A stretch of 64,000 bases of DNA from Aquibium microcysteis (GCF_014495845.1 NZ_CP061080.1:3958001-4022000); one strand, 5' to 3'; shown: positions 1 through 10,892, counted from the first letter of the stretch. Notes: a model not told the origin generated them from the letters alone. Translations and numbers: made by a program.

Positions 1-791
1 TCATCCGCTCGGTCTCGGGCGAGATGGTGCCGCTGTCGGCCGTTGTCTCGGTCTCGACCAACGCCTCGCCGGCCTCGATCGAGCAGTTCAACCAGCTCAA
101 CGCCGCGACCATCTCCGCCCTGCCGCTGCCGACCGTCTCCAGCGGCGACGGCCTCGCCACCATCGAGAACATCGCCCGGCCGCTGCTGCCGGACGGCTTC
201 TTCATCGACTATTCGGGTCAGTCCCGACTGGAGAGCCAGCAGGGCAACACGATCGCCATCGCCTTCGCCCTCGCCGTCGTGGTCATCTATCTGGTGCTCG
301 CGGCGCAGTTCGAAAGCTTCCGCGACCCGCTGATCATCCTGATGTCGGTGCCGCTCTCGATCTTCGGCGCCATCCTGCCGCTCAATCTGGGCATCGGAAC
401 GCTGAACATCTACACCCAGGTTGGACTGATCACGCTGGTCGGCCTCATCACCAAACACGGCATCCTGCTGGTCGAGTTCGCCAACCAGCAGCGCCACGCG
501 CACGGCTATGACCGGCATGCAGCCATCATCGCCTCGGCCAAGGTACGCCTGCGCCCGATCCTGATGACCACCGCGGCCATGGCGCTGGGCGTGGTCCCGC
601 TCATCCTCGCCTCGGGCGCCGGTGCCGCGGCGCGCTCCGCCATGGGCATCGTCATCTTCGCCGGCCTGATGGTCGGCACCATGTTCACGCTGTTCGTGGT
701 GCCGATGTTCTACACTTTCCTCGCCGCCCGCGATCTGCCCGCGGAGCCGGAAAGCCCGAATTTCGGAAAGGCGGCGGCGCCCGCGGAATAG
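1..791 (+). CDS. RND efflux permease, HAE1 family, C-terminal part (5' end outside window)
   Basis: This is the C-terminal 260 or so residues of an inner-membrane AcrB/MexF-type proton-driven multidrug exporter. The reading frame is open from base 3, so the first ATG inside the window (24) is internal. Visible are the end of the periplasmic pore domain and the second block of transmembrane helices, with the family signature around GLITKHGILLVEFAN and the RLRPILMTT segment. The gene ends at 791 and is followed by a strong intrinsic terminator, so it closes its transcription unit. Its adaptor and outer-membrane partners would lie upstream of the window. Substrate cannot be inferred. Confidence 0.93.
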   Translation, partial: IRSVSGEMVPLSAVVSVSTNASPASIEQFNQLNAATISALPLPTVSSGDGLATIENIARPLLPDGFFIDYSGQSRLESQQGNTIAIAFALAVVVIYLVLAAQFESFRDPLIILMSVPLSIFGAILPLNLGIGTLNIYTQVGLITLVGLITKHGILLVEFANQQRHAHGYDRHAAIIASAKVRLRPILMTTAAMALGVVPLILASGAGAAARSAMGIVIFAGLMVGTMFTLFVVPMFYTFLAARDLPAEPESPNFGKAAAPAE

Positions 792-818
792 AAGCGGACC
801 GCTTCGCCCATCCTCCTG

Positions 819-844
819 AAACCGCCTTCGGGGCGGTTTTTCTT
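819..844 (+). terminator. Intrinsic terminator of the RND pump gene
   Basis: An 8-bp stem (819-826 with 832-839, AAACCGCC/GGCGGTTT) around a TTCGG loop runs into a T-rich tail. It lies 28 bases past the stop codon of the efflux permease. Confidence 0.85.
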
Positions 845-1555
845 TGATCTCCAGTCGAAGTCAGGGAGGAGGGCATCGCCTCGGCAGCCGTCGCCACCCT
901 GTTTTCCTCGGGGACACCTCGCTCCGGCAGACGCCCTTCCCGGCTGAGGTTGCGGAAATCGTGATGATGGCCTTCGCGGTCGGCCGGGAGAACACGAGGT
1001 CGCCCGCGTACCGGGCATGGACATGCAGCAGACGTTGCCTTGGTCCCGGCCCCAACGCACTGGGATAAGAGTGACGCACTATGGCGGTCAGGGACGCCGA
1101 AGGGTTCGGCGCGGCCGGCATCTTCGTCGGCCGTCCCGGCGTCCGGCAGGTCGTCCCGCCGGACACTTTCGTCCGACGCCACTTCGACGTCCTCCCGCAT
1201 CCTCACCGACGCCCGCAGGCTGACGCGAGGCCCGCCGCGGCCGCGTCGCGCACGTCGCCCCCGCCCAGTCCCCCCGCTCTCGAGAACGCCGATGCGAGGA
1301 ACGGCGTCCTCCGCTTGCCCGGGGCGCCGGTCGGAGGCGCGGTGTCCGGCCGGATGAAGACACACCGGACCACCGCGAGGCCGTCGTACGCGACGGCTCG
1401 GACGGCCGACGGCTGACCGGTTCGACGGCGCGGAGCAGATCGCGCCACCCCGCCCCGGATCCGCTCGATAGCCGCGTGCGGGGTCGGGGGCACCTGCGTC
1501 TCCGGCGGCGGCTGGATGGCGCGGCACGCCACCGGCCTGGCAACGGGCGCACGCA
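845..1555. other. Long stretch without a supportable gene
   Basis: About 710 bases between two convergent terminators. Several frames are open on both strands, as expected in GC-rich DNA, but their translations are Arg/Pro/Ala-rich, lack recognisable motifs and have no good ribosome-binding site. I found no tRNA, RNase P or tmRNA signature. It could be a decayed gene; in related genomes glmM often follows ftsH, but nothing here resembles GlmM. Confidence 0.5.
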
Positions 1556-1590
1556 CGAAAAAAGGCCGGGAGCATGTCCCGGCCTTTTCA
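1556..1590 (-). terminator. Intrinsic terminator downstream of ftsH
   Basis: Read on the minus strand, AAAAGGCCGGGA pairs with TCCCGGCCTTTT around a 5-base loop and is followed by a T run. It begins 22 bases past the ftsH stop, so ftsH is the last gene of its transcript. Confidence 0.85.
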
Positions 1591-1611
1591 GTGCATCGGA
1601 TCTTCGAAGGC

Positions 1612-3549
<1,938 letters not shown>

Positions 3550-3663
3550 CTTTGGGTCCCGTACGCACCTTCTGGAGGCGCGCGTCCATCGTGGAGAACT
3601 CGGCTTAACATAGGGTTGGTGCGGGACCTTGCCAAGCAGAAGCCCGCCGTTCGGTTAAGCAGC

Positions 3664-5019
3664 TTATGCGGCATTGTGACTGTCCCAAGGCGAAGCCGGA
3701 AAAGAATGGCCGTCGAGCAGTGCGCGCAGCGCCTCCGCAGGCGCCAGATCGAAGCTCGGCAGGTAGCGCGCATAAGGCGCCGCCACGCGCCGGAGCAACA
3801 GGCCGTCGCGCCGGGAGCCGGACAGATCGAGGCTGGCTGCCGCTCCGCGCACGTGCAGCAGCGGCTCCGCCGCCAGGGCCGCACGCACCAGTGCGGGTGG
3901 CGCCGCGGTATCGGCCGACGAACGCGCCCTGGCCTCCGCCAGCGTCCTGCCCGCGGCCTCCACGACCGCGTTTGCGGGGAACGGCCGTTCCGCGAGCCGG
4001 AAACGCCCATCCCAGACGGCGCCCGCAACGGCGGGGGCAGCCCCGGTCCATCCGGCCCGGATCTCCCGGTGCAGGTAGAACGCCCCCTTGCGCCGCTCGG
4101 CGACGGCGCCGCCGAGCGAACCGCGCCCATGTCCGCTGGCGAGGCGTTCGAACAGGCCTCGCGCGCGGGGGGCGTCCGGAAGATGCTCGCGCCCGCCGAC
4201 GGCTGCGACCAGCAGCCGGAACGCCAGCCGCGCTGCCGCCGCGTCCTGCGCCGCAAGAAGTCCGGCATCGACGCGCACGAGCCCCGGCGCGGCGAGGCCG
4301 GCGTGGCGCTCGATCAGCGAACCGGCGCGCCGCCCGAGGTCGACCCGCTCCAGCGCCGCAAGCCGCCCCTCTTCCAGCAGTGCCCCGACGATCCCTTCCT
4401 CGCCCGGACCCGCGAGCGCGCGGCGCGCCCGCGCGCGCTCGTAAGCCGTCTGCTCGTTGGTCGGATCCTCGATCCAGGTGACCCCGGCGCGCGCCAGCAT
4501 CCCGCGCAACGCCGAGCGCGCGTGCGAAAGCAGCGGTCGGACGAACCACGTCGCACCGTCGTAGAGCGTCGCGGGCGCGATACCGGCCAGCCCGCGTCCG
4601 CTGCCGCGCGCGCGGCGCATGGCGATCGTCTCGGCCTGATCGTTCGCGGTGTGGCCGGTGAGCACCATGGCAGCATCGAGCGACCGTGCGGCTTCGGCGA
4701 GCAGCCGGTGACGCGCCTCGCGCGCCGCGGCCGGCACGCCGGACGACGGCTTGCTGCCCTCCCAACGGAGGGTGCGGTGAGGAATGCCGTGCGAATCACA
4801 GAAGGCGGCAACGCGATCGGCCTCGTCTGCCGCTTCTGGCCGCAGGCCGTGATCCACGGTCATCGCCACGAGGTCGCCGAACGGTCGGCGGACGAGAAAG
4901 GCCTGGAGCAGGACCAGCAGCGCCATCGAGTCGCTGCCTCCGGACACGGCGGCGACGACGGGGCGCCCGGGCGGGAAGGACAGGCCGGAAAAGATGCGGT
5001 CGGGCTGGATGTCGTCGAT
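3664..5019 (-). CDS. tilS: tRNA(Ile)-lysidine synthase TilS, apparently with an ATC start codon
   Basis: Converts cytidine 34 of the CAU-anticodon isoleucine tRNA to lysidine, using ATP and lysine, so that AUA is read correctly. The PP-loop SGGSDS is intact (residues 26-31 from the start chosen here), followed by the N-type ATPase core (HGLRPEAADEAD, TGHTANDQAET region) and a divergent C-terminal domain. The only ATG/GTG/TTG codon near the N terminus is the GTG at 4947, immediately before the PP-loop, which would delete the first strand. Family-like sequence (PDRIFSGL..RPVVAAV) continues upstream without ATG, GTG or TTG, but an AGGAGG lies 8 bases before an in-frame ATC at 5019-5017. I therefore place the start there. 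A sequencing error is the alternative. Between cpoB and ftsH. Confidence 0.88.
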   Translation of the reverse strand: MDDIQPDRIFSGLSFPPGRPVVAAVSGGSDSMALLVLLQAFLVRRPFGDLVAMTVDHGLRPEAADEADRVAAFCDSHGIPHRTLRWEGSKPSSGVPAAAREARHRLLAEAARSLDAAMVLTGHTANDQAETIAMRRARGSGRGLAGIAPATLYDGATWFVRPLLSHARSALRGMLARAGVTWIEDPTNEQTAYERARARRALAGPGEEGIVGALLEEGRLAALERVDLGRRAGSLIERHAGLAAPGLVRVDAGLLAAQDAAAARLAFRLLVAAVGGREHLPDAPRARGLFERLASGHGRGSLGGAVAERRKGAFYLHREIRAGWTGAAPAVAGAVWDGRFRLAERPFPANAVVEAAGRTLAEARARSSADTAAPPALVRAALAAEPLLHVRGAAASLDLSGSRRDGLLLRRVAAPYARYLPSFDLAPAEALRALLDGHSFPASPWDSHNAA

Positions 5020-5027
5020 CGGACGCC

Positions 5028-5033
5028 CCTCCT
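5028..5033 (-). promoter_or_regulatory. Strong Shine-Dalgarno that decides the tilS start
   Basis: AGGAGG on the minus strand, within AAAAGGAGG, with an 8-base spacer to the ATC at 5019. No ATG, GTG or TTG occurs in the tilS frame from here down to the GTG at 4947. Confidence 0.6.
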
Positions 5034-5120
5034 TTTGCCGACAGGCCGGTTGCCGGTACGCTGCAGCACCCAGGTCCCGGGCGTGCGCGGCGATGGACCG
5101 GCGGCAGCGCGGTCTTCGTG

Positions 5121-6098
5121 TCAGCAGCCGGCGAGCGCCTGCTCTGCCCGCACGCGCTCCTTGAGCGCGGAGGAAACGTTCTTGTAGCGCTTGCCGATCT
5201 CGGCATAGGTCGCGCAGGCGACGTCGCGCTGCTGCAGGGCGGCCAGCGAGACGCCGAGCTTCAGCAGCATGTCGGGCGCCTTGGACGAGTCGGGGAATTC
5301 GCGGTTGGCCGCCAGGAACGTCTCGGCGGCGCTGCGATACTGCTCCATGCCGAGCAGCGCCTCGCCGAGCCAGTAGCGCGCGTCGGAGGTCTTCGGATCG
5401 TTGGGGAAGCGTTCGATGTGCTCGCGGAAACCAGCCTCCGCGGTCGGATAGTCGCCGGACAGGATGAAGTTGTAGGCGTTCCGGTAGAGTTCCTCGGGAT
5501 CGTCGGTCGGCGGCAGTGCCGCCACCTTCGTGTCGTCCGTGTCTGCCCCGCCCTCGTCCATCATCGGCGCGGCCGCGCCTGCCACGCCCCCGTTGGTGTC
5601 CAGGGTGCCGCCGGTCGGGTTGCCGTTGGCGTCGAAGGTCACGGTTCCCAGCGTCCGGGGCGGGGTCCCACGGGCCGGTGCGTCCGGCTGGACCGAGGGT
5701 GCCGCGGGCGTGGCCGGGTCGGCCGCCGCGACCCGGCTGCCCGTGCTCCCGGCCGCATCGCCCCGCTTCTCTTCCAGCTGCTGCAGGCGGAACTCGTTGT
5801 CTTCCTGCATCTTGCGCATCTGGTCCTGCATCTGCAGGAGCAGGAAGTTGAGCTCCTCGACACGACCGGTCAGGTCGCGCAGCTGCTCCTCGAGCGCCGG
5901 GATGCGCGGGTCGCCCGTCTGGGCGAGCTGAACGGTCGCGGTGTCGTTCGACCGGCCGAGCCAGTTGGGTGGAAGCAGGCTGCCGATGCCGCCGCCCTGC
6001 GTCCCGGTCTCGGCCTGGCCGAAGGGAAAGGCATGCGCACCGCCCGTCAAAAGCAGGGGCACGACGACGGCCGCACGAAAGAGTGTCTTCAGTCTCAT
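5121..6098 (-). CDS. cpoB: Cell division coordinator CpoB (YbgF), Tol-Pal associated
   Basis: Periplasmic protein that links Tol-Pal function to peptidoglycan synthesis during constriction. The 325-residue product starts at the ATG at 6098 with a signal peptide (MRLKTLFRAAVVVPLLLTGGAHA). A coiled coil rich in Glu/Gln/Leu (about 50-105) is the trimerisation segment. After a disordered Pro/Ala/Gly linker, the C terminus carries three TPR-like units beginning around PEELYRNAYNFILSGDY. The frame stays open upstream of 6098, but that stretch is Arg-rich and not family-like. Order pal-cpoB-tilS is standard. Confidence 0.93.
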   Translation of the reverse strand: MRLKTLFRAAVVVPLLLTGGAHAFPFGQAETGTQGGGIGSLLPPNWLGRSNDTATVQLAQTGDPRIPALEEQLRDLTGRVEELNFLLLQMQDQMRKMQEDNEFRLQQLEEKRGDAAGSTGSRVAAADPATPAAPSVQPDAPARGTPPRTLGTVTFDANGNPTGGTLDTNGGVAGAAAPMMDEGGADTDDTKVAALPPTDDPEELYRNAYNFILSGDYPTAEAGFREHIERFPNDPKTSDARYWLGEALLGMEQYRSAAETFLAANREFPDSSKAPDMLLKLGVSLAALQQRDVACATYAEIGKRYKNVSSALKERVRAEQALAGC

Positions 6099-6224
6099 CG
6101 AGAATCTCGCTTCGGGAAATGCGAAAGGACGGAGCGCTGGCGCGCCCCGGATTCCGATCCTATCAAGACTTGCGACTTCGGCCAAATTTTGTTTCGCGCG
6201 CGGCCGTGATGCCTTCGCGCAGCC

Positions 6225-6247
6225 CCCGGCGCCCCCGGGACGCCGGG
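6225..6247 (-). terminator. Hairpin after pal
   Basis: A 7-bp stem CCCGGCG/CGCCGGG (6225-6231 with 6241-6247) just downstream of the pal stop. No T tract follows, so it may only slow transcription or protect the pal 3' end. Confidence 0.3.
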
Positions 6248-6259
6248 TCGCCGGCCGGA

Positions 6260-6778
6260 TCAGCTTCCGGCGCCGCCGAGCAGCGTCACGGCGCGGCGGT
6301 TCTGAGACCAGCAGGAAATGTCGTCGCAGACGGCGACCGGACGCTCCTTGCCGTAGGAGATGGTCCTGAGGCGATTGCCGGCGACGCCGCGCGACACCAG
6401 GAAGTCGCGAGCGGCCGCGGCGCGGCGTGCGCCCAGCGCGATGTTGTATTCGCGCGTTCCGCGTTCGTCGGCATGGCCCTCGATGGTGATCGAATAGGAG
6501 GGATACTGGTTCAGCCACTGCGCCTGACGGGCGAGAATCTGCTGGGCGTCGGCGCGGACCACGGACGAATCCGTGTCGAAGAAGATGCGGTCGCCGACGT
6601 TGACGGTGAAATCCTGCTGCGTTCCCGGCCGCGCCGCGCCGCCTGCGCCGGCCCCGGCGCCGAGGCCGATGTCGGCCGCGCTGTTGGGAATCTTCTTGGA
6701 CGCGCAGCCCGTCACGGCAAGCGCCATGACCAGTGCGAGAACGGCGGGATTGCGGGTCAGTGCTGCGATACGGCGCAT
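6260..6778 (-). CDS. pal: Peptidoglycan-associated lipoprotein Pal
   Basis: Outer-membrane lipoprotein that binds peptidoglycan and the TolB propeller, tethering the outer membrane at the division site. The start at 6778 is preceded by GGAG and gives 172 residues. A longer frame begins at 6847 but adds a non-signal-like extension. The lipobox LAVTGC places the lipidated Cys at residue 25. The OmpA-like domain contains the peptidoglycan-binding region GHADERGTREYNIALGARRA. It is separated from tolB by 280 bases with palindromes, so it probably has its own promoter. Confidence 0.96.
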   Translation of the reverse strand: MRRIAALTRNPAVLALVMALAVTGCASKKIPNSAADIGLGAGAGAGGAARPGTQQDFTVNVGDRIFFDTDSSVVRADAQQILARQAQWLNQYPSYSITIEGHADERGTREYNIALGARRAAAARDFLVSRGVAGNRLRTISYGKERPVAVCDDISCWSQNRRAVTLLGGAGS

Positions 6779-6821
6779 GCGCCACTCCTTCGCATTTGCG
6801 TTGTTCCTTTGACCTTCCAGT

Positions 6822-6863
6822 AACCACGTCGGGGTTAACCGGCGCACAATGAACGTGGTTAAC
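6822..6863. promoter_or_regulatory. Palindrome cluster upstream of pal
   Basis: AACCACGT (6822-6829) pairs with ACGTGGTT (6853-6860). Between them is the self-complementary GGTTAACC (6833-6840), and GGTTAAC recurs at 6857-6863. The cluster sits 44-85 bases upstream of the pal start codon, a position suited to an operator or promoter. Confidence 0.3.
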
Positions 6864-7022
6864 GAAGTGTTGCCGATGCCCCGGCGGCGCGATTCCCGGA
6901 AGGTGGCGCCATGGGCACACTAGGTCCAATTGCGGCGGAAACGGGACGCCGCGCCGCCGCAATCGCGGACTTGCGCCGGAGAGCACCTCGTCCGCGAAGG
7001 AAACCGCAACCGAAACGAGTTT

Positions 7023-7043
7023 GGCGGCGGGACGTCCGCCGCC
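7023..7043 (-). terminator. GC-rich hairpin after tolB
   Basis: A near-palindrome centred on GGACGTCC with GGCGG/CCGCC arms, starting 16 bases past the tolB stop. It has no T tract, so termination is uncertain. Confidence 0.3.
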
Positions 7044-7058
7044 ACCCGCGGCACGGCG

Positions 7059-8375
7059 TCAGTCGAGCAGCGGCGACCAGGCCGGATCCGAAGCGAAATT
7101 CGGGCTCGCGATGGCCTGTTCGTTCCGGCCGGTCAGGTCGATCGAGTAGAGCTGCGGGCCGGGAGAGCCGGCAGCCTGCCGGAAGAACATCAGGACGCGG
7201 CCGTTGGGTGCCCAGGTCGGTCCCTCCTGGCTGAAGCCCGAGGAGAGGATCCGCTCGCCCGAACCGTCCGTGCGCATCACGCCGATCTGGAACTCACCGC
7301 CCGTCTGCTTCGTGAAGGCGATGAGGTCGCCGCGCGGCGACCAGACCGGGGTCGAATAGGTGCCCTCGCCGAACGAGATGCGGCGCTGGTTGGAACCGTC
7401 CGAGTTCATGACGTAGATCTGCGTCCGACCGCCGCGGTCGGAGGTGAAGACGATCTGCGAGCCATCCGGCGAATAGGATGGCGAGGTGTCGATCGCATTG
7501 GAATTGGTCAGCCGCGTCGTGGCGCGGCTGCGCAGGTCGAGCACGTAGATGTTGGAATTGCCGTCGTCGCGCAGCAGGCTCATGATCACCTTCTGGCCGT
7601 CCGGCGAGAAGCGCGGCGCGAAGGTCATGCCGGGGAAGTTTCCGACCAGTTCCCGCTGGCCCGTCTCGAGCTGCAGCAGGTAGACCTGCGGCTGCCCGCC
7701 CTCGTAGGACATGTAGGTGATCTCCTGCCGGCTCGGCGAAAAGCGGGGGGTCAGCGCGATCGACCGGCCGTCGGACAGGAAGCGCGCATTGGCACCGTCC
7801 TGGTCCATGATGGCGAGGCGCTTCATCCGCTGGTTCCTCGGCCCCGACTCGTCGATGAAGACGATCCGGGTGTCGAAATAGCCCCGCTCGCCGGTCAGGC
7901 GCTCGTAGATCGCGTCGGAGATGATGTGCGCGACGCGGCGGACGTTCGACTGCGAGGCGAAGAACTGCTCGCCGGCGAGTTGCTGACCCGCGAACGTGTC
8001 CCACAGCCGGTACTCGGCGCGGACGCGGCCGTCCGCTTCCCGGGTCACCCGGCCCGTGACCAGCGCCTGGGCGTTGATCACCTTCCAGTCGTCGAAACGC
8101 GGAGCGGCGTCCGGATTGGATATCTTCTCGATGAACGCCGCCTTGGCGATCGGCGCGAACAGCCCGGACCGCTGCAGGTTGGCCGACACGATTCCGGAAA
8201 TCTCGGCACCGAGTGCGTCGGCGGACAGGAAGTCCGTGATGGCGATCGGCAGCGGCTCGACGACGCCCTTGTTGACGTCGACTTCGAGGACGGCCCGCGC
8301 CGGAGCCGTCATCACTCCCGACACCGACACCGCGACGGCGGCTGCGAGGAGGAAGGCTTTGAATGTGAAATTCAT
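7059..8375 (-). CDS. tolB: Tol-Pal system translocation protein TolB
   Basis: Periplasmic beta-propeller that shuttles between Pal and the TolA energy arm. The 438-residue product has a signal peptide (cleavage near APARA, about residue 28), an N-terminal alpha/beta domain, and repeated WD40-like blades of the type [24 protein letters not shown] and [11 protein letters not shown]. It lies 50 bases downstream of tolA on the same strand. Length and architecture are normal. Confidence 0.98.
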   Translation of the reverse strand: MNFTFKAFLLAAAVAVSVSGVMTAPARAVLEVDVNKGVVEPLPIAITDFLSADALGAEISGIVSANLQRSGLFAPIAKAAFIEKISNPDAAPRFDDWKVINAQALVTGRVTREADGRVRAEYRLWDTFAGQQLAGEQFFASQSNVRRVAHIISDAIYERLTGERGYFDTRIVFIDESGPRNQRMKRLAIMDQDGANARFLSDGRSIALTPRFSPSRQEITYMSYEGGQPQVYLLQLETGQRELVGNFPGMTFAPRFSPDGQKVIMSLLRDDGNSNIYVLDLRSRATTRLTNSNAIDTSPSYSPDGSQIVFTSDRGGRTQIYVMNSDGSNQRRISFGEGTYSTPVWSPRGDLIAFTKQTGGEFQIGVMRTDGSGERILSSGFSQEGPTWAPNGRVLMFFRQAAGSPGPQLYSIDLTGRNEQAIASPNFASDPAWSPLLD

Positions 8376-8425
8376 GGCATGACCTTAATTCGTGACTTGC
8401 GGGGCGGACTAGCCGCGAATCGTGC

Positions 8426-9496
8426 TCAGAACATGTCGCGGGGATCGAAGTTGACGATCACCTCGGCCCAGGTGTCGTACTTGTCGGCCGGAAGATTGAA
8501 CGGCTCGCACTTCTGGACCGCGCGCACCGCGGACTCGGCCGCGATGCGACCGGCGCCGGAGCTCGAGCCGCCGGCCACCACTTCGGGACGGCCCTCGAGA
8601 TTGCCCGAGCGGTCGAGCCGGAAACGGACCGAGACACGCAGCGCATCGCCGTCCTCGGCGCCCGCCGGGATGCTCCAGCACGAGCCGAGACGCTGGCGCA
8701 GCGCATCCATCTCGCTCTGCGACAGCTTCTCGCCCGTCGTCCTGCGCTCGCCGCCCAGGGCGGCCTGCTCGTTGGACCGCTTCGCGCCGCCGCCAGAGGC
8801 CTTCTCCTTGTTGAGGAGCGCCGCCACGTCGTCGAGCACGTTGTCGTCGGCCTTCTCGGCCGTCTTCTGCGCCGGCTGCGTCACGGGCTTCTGCGGCTTC
8901 TCGGGTACCTTCCGCTCGGCTTCCTTCGCGGGCTGCGGCGGGCGGGGCCGCGCCTCGGGCCGGGGTGCCGTGTCGGGCAGCGCAGGCTCGGCCGCGACCG
9001 CGGTCTCGACCGGCTTGGGCTCGGGTTCGGGCGTCGGTTCCGCCTTCGGCGCGGGTTCGGGCACGGGGGCGGCCTCGACGGGCGGCGCGGGCTCGGGGGC
9101 TGGCGGCGGAACGGGCGCGGGCGCGGGCGCCGGTTCCGCCACCGGCTCGGGCCGCGGTGCGGGCTCCGGCGACGCCTGCGGCAGCGCTGCGGTCTGCACT
9201 TCGCGCGGCTTCGGGTCGGGCGTCGGCGGCGCCTGCGTGTCCTGCGAATTGTTGCCGAAGCGCTGGGCGTCCGGAACGACGGACGGACGCGTGGTGGGCG
9301 TCGGCGCGGGCGTCTCCGCGACGGGTGCCTTCTTGTCGCCTTCGAGGACGCGCGTGATCTCCTCGATCGGCACGATGTCGATCGGCAGGGACTCGACGTC
9401 GATCACGTCGTGCGGCTTGGGCGACGACAGGGACACCAGTCCCGCGCCGATGACGAGAACGTGCAGGACCGTTGAAGTGACCACTCCGAAACGCAT
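8426..9496 (-). CDS. tolA: TolA, energy-transducing arm of the Tol-Pal system
   Basis: Inner-membrane protein that transmits the TolQR motor's energy to TolB/Pal. It has a single N-terminal transmembrane helix (about 6-23), a long Pro/Ala/Glu-rich spacer (about 60-260) with PEPAP-type runs that should span the periplasm, and a C-terminal TolA/TonB-like domain from about 265 (SEMDALRQRLGSCWSIPAGA to FNLPADKYDTWAEVIVNFDP). The low-complexity spacer diverges strongly between species, so identity rests on position and the C-terminal domain. It starts 5 bases after the tolR stop. Confidence 0.95.
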   Translation of the reverse strand: MRFGVVTSTVLHVLVIGAGLVSLSSPKPHDVIDVESLPIDIVPIEEITRVLEGDKKAPVAETPAPTPTTRPSVVPDAQRFGNNSQDTQAPPTPDPKPREVQTAALPQASPEPAPRPEPVAEPAPAPAPVPPPAPEPAPPVEAAPVPEPAPKAEPTPEPEPKPVETAVAAEPALPDTAPRPEARPRPPQPAKEAERKVPEKPQKPVTQPAQKTAEKADDNVLDDVAALLNKEKASGGGAKRSNEQAALGGERRTTGEKLSQSEMDALRQRLGSCWSIPAGAEDGDALRVSVRFRLDRSGNLEGRPEVVAGGSSSGAGRIAAESAVRAVQKCEPFNLPADKYDTWAEVIVNFDPRDMF

Positions 9497-9501
9497 CTGC
9501 G

Positions 9502-9951
9502 TCAGCTGTCCTGCTCCTGCAGCGTCACGAGGCCGAGATTGCGGAAGCCGGCGGCCGAGATGCGCGCCATGACCCGCATGACCGTGCCGTAGTCCGCGTT
9601 GCGGTCGCCGCGCACGTAGATGCGCTCCTCGTAGCCGGTCTTCGATATGGCCTCGAGCTTGGGCACCACTTCCTCGATCGGGATCTCGGTCTCCTGGAGG
9701 AAGATCCGACCCTCTTCGTTGATCGATACGGTGATCGGCTGCGTCTCGGCGTTGAGCGCGCGCGCCTGCGTTTCCGGCAGGTCGATGGGAACGCCGACGG
9801 TCAGCAGCGGCGCCGCCACCATGAAGATGATGAGCAGCACCAGCATCACGTCGACGAAGGGCGTGACGTTGATCTCCGACATCAGGGCGTGCTTGCGCCC
9901 GCGGCGCCTGTGTCCGCGACCGCCGCCGCCTGTTCCGACCGACATGCCCAT
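9502..9951 (-). CDS. tolR: TolR, Tol-Pal motor subunit
   Basis: ExbD/TolR-family protein that, with TolQ, forms the proton-driven motor powering TolA. Of 149 residues, the N terminus is Gly/Arg-rich and cytoplasmic. One transmembrane helix (VDVMLVLLIIFMVAAPLL) carries the conserved proton-carrying Asp in PFVDVMLVLL, and the periplasmic domain contains VYVRGDRNADYGTVMRVM. It is separated from tolQ by 12 bases and from tolA by 5, consistent with one transcript. Confidence 0.97.
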   Translation of the reverse strand: MGMSVGTGGGGRGHRRRGRKHALMSEINVTPFVDVMLVLLIIFMVAAPLLTVGVPIDLPETQARALNAETQPITVSINEEGRIFLQETEIPIEEVVPKLEAISKTGYEERIYVRGDRNADYGTVMRVMARISAAGFRNLGLVTLQEQDS

Positions 9952-9963
9952 GGCGTTGCTCCG

Positions 9964-10674
9964 TCAGGCGCGTTGCGCGACCTTTTCATCGATCTGCCGC
10001 GACAATATGGCGGAGAACTCGTCGGCGAAGCCTTCCATCCGCGAACCCAGCTTGCTGGCGTCGGATGACAGCTTGTTGTAGGCGATGACCGCAGGAATGG
10101 CGGCGAGCAGGCCGATGGCCGTGGCCAACAGCGCTTCCGCGATGCCGGGCGCCACGACGGCGAGGCTGGTGGATTTCGACCCGGCGATGGCCTGGAACGA
10201 CGTCATGATGCCGACCACGGTGCCGAACAGGCCGATGAAGGGTGCCGCCGAGCCGATGGTGGCGAGGAAGCCCAGCCGGCCCTCCAGCTTCTCCATCTCG
10301 CGGGTGAGCGCGAGGTCCATCGCCTTGTCGATGCGCGTCTGCAGACCCATCGGCGCCCGGGCGCCCTTCTCGAAGCTCTTCTTCCACTCGCGCATGGCGG
10401 CGACGAAGATCGAACTCATGCCGCTGGTGCTGCGGTCCGCGAGGGTTCGGTAGAGCTCCTCCAGCGACTGCCCCGACCAGAAGGTCTTCTCGAAGCGGTT
10501 GAGCGCGACCTTCATGCGGCCGAAGGCGACGACCTTGTCGATGATGATCGCCCAGGTCCAGACGGACGCCAGGAGCAGACCGATCATGACGAGCTTGACG
10601 ATGAGGCCCGCCTGCATGAAGAGGGCCCAGAGCGAAACGTTGGCGTGCGGCTCGATGAGAGCGGTGGTTTCCAT
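9964..10674 (-). CDS. tolQ: TolQ, Tol-Pal proton channel subunit
   Basis: MotA/TolQ/ExbB-family inner-membrane protein, 236 residues. Three transmembrane helices are visible: residues about 17-40, and two around ATIGSAAPFIGLFGTVVGIM and GIAEALLATAIGLLAAIPAVIAY, which contain the conserved ion-channel Gly/Thr/Pro positions. It is the first gene of tolQRAB. The 218 bases between ybgC and tolQ contain a palindrome and may hold a second promoter. Confidence 0.98.
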   Translation of the reverse strand: METTALIEPHANVSLWALFMQAGLIVKLVMIGLLLASVWTWAIIIDKVVAFGRMKVALNRFEKTFWSGQSLEELYRTLADRSTSGMSSIFVAAMREWKKSFEKGARAPMGLQTRIDKAMDLALTREMEKLEGRLGFLATIGSAAPFIGLFGTVVGIMTSFQAIAGSKSTSLAVVAPGIAEALLATAIGLLAAIPAVIAYNKLSSDASKLGSRMEGFADEFSAILSRQIDEKVAQRA

Positions 10675-10849
10675 CGACGTCCAATCCTAGGGTGTGTGCG
10701 GCGGCCGGTCGGTGCGGCCCCTTTGCGGAAGCCCTTCCCGGTGACGATCCGGCGATCACCCCGGCTTCGCCGCCTCGGGGTTTATCCGGTGAATCTTGGT
10801 CAAACGAAGGCGTGCCCGCCCGCTTGCATTTTCCCGAACGAATTCATGA

Positions 10850-10867
10850 ATGATTATGGTTAATCAT
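10850..10867. promoter_or_regulatory. Palindrome upstream of tolQ
   Basis: ATGATTA (10850-10856) and TAATCAT (10861-10867) form a 7-bp inverted repeat with a 4-base centre in an AT-rich patch between ybgC and tolQ, the most AT-rich part of this operon. Confidence 0.35.
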
Positions 10868-10892
10868 CCGTTAGGAAAGACCGTTGCCGCGG

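Noticed and set aside
861..1556. Minus-strand frames of 100-300 codons between the RND pump and ftsH
   Set aside because: Low-complexity Arg/Pro/Ala translations, no motifs, poor start contexts; cannot be supported as genes.
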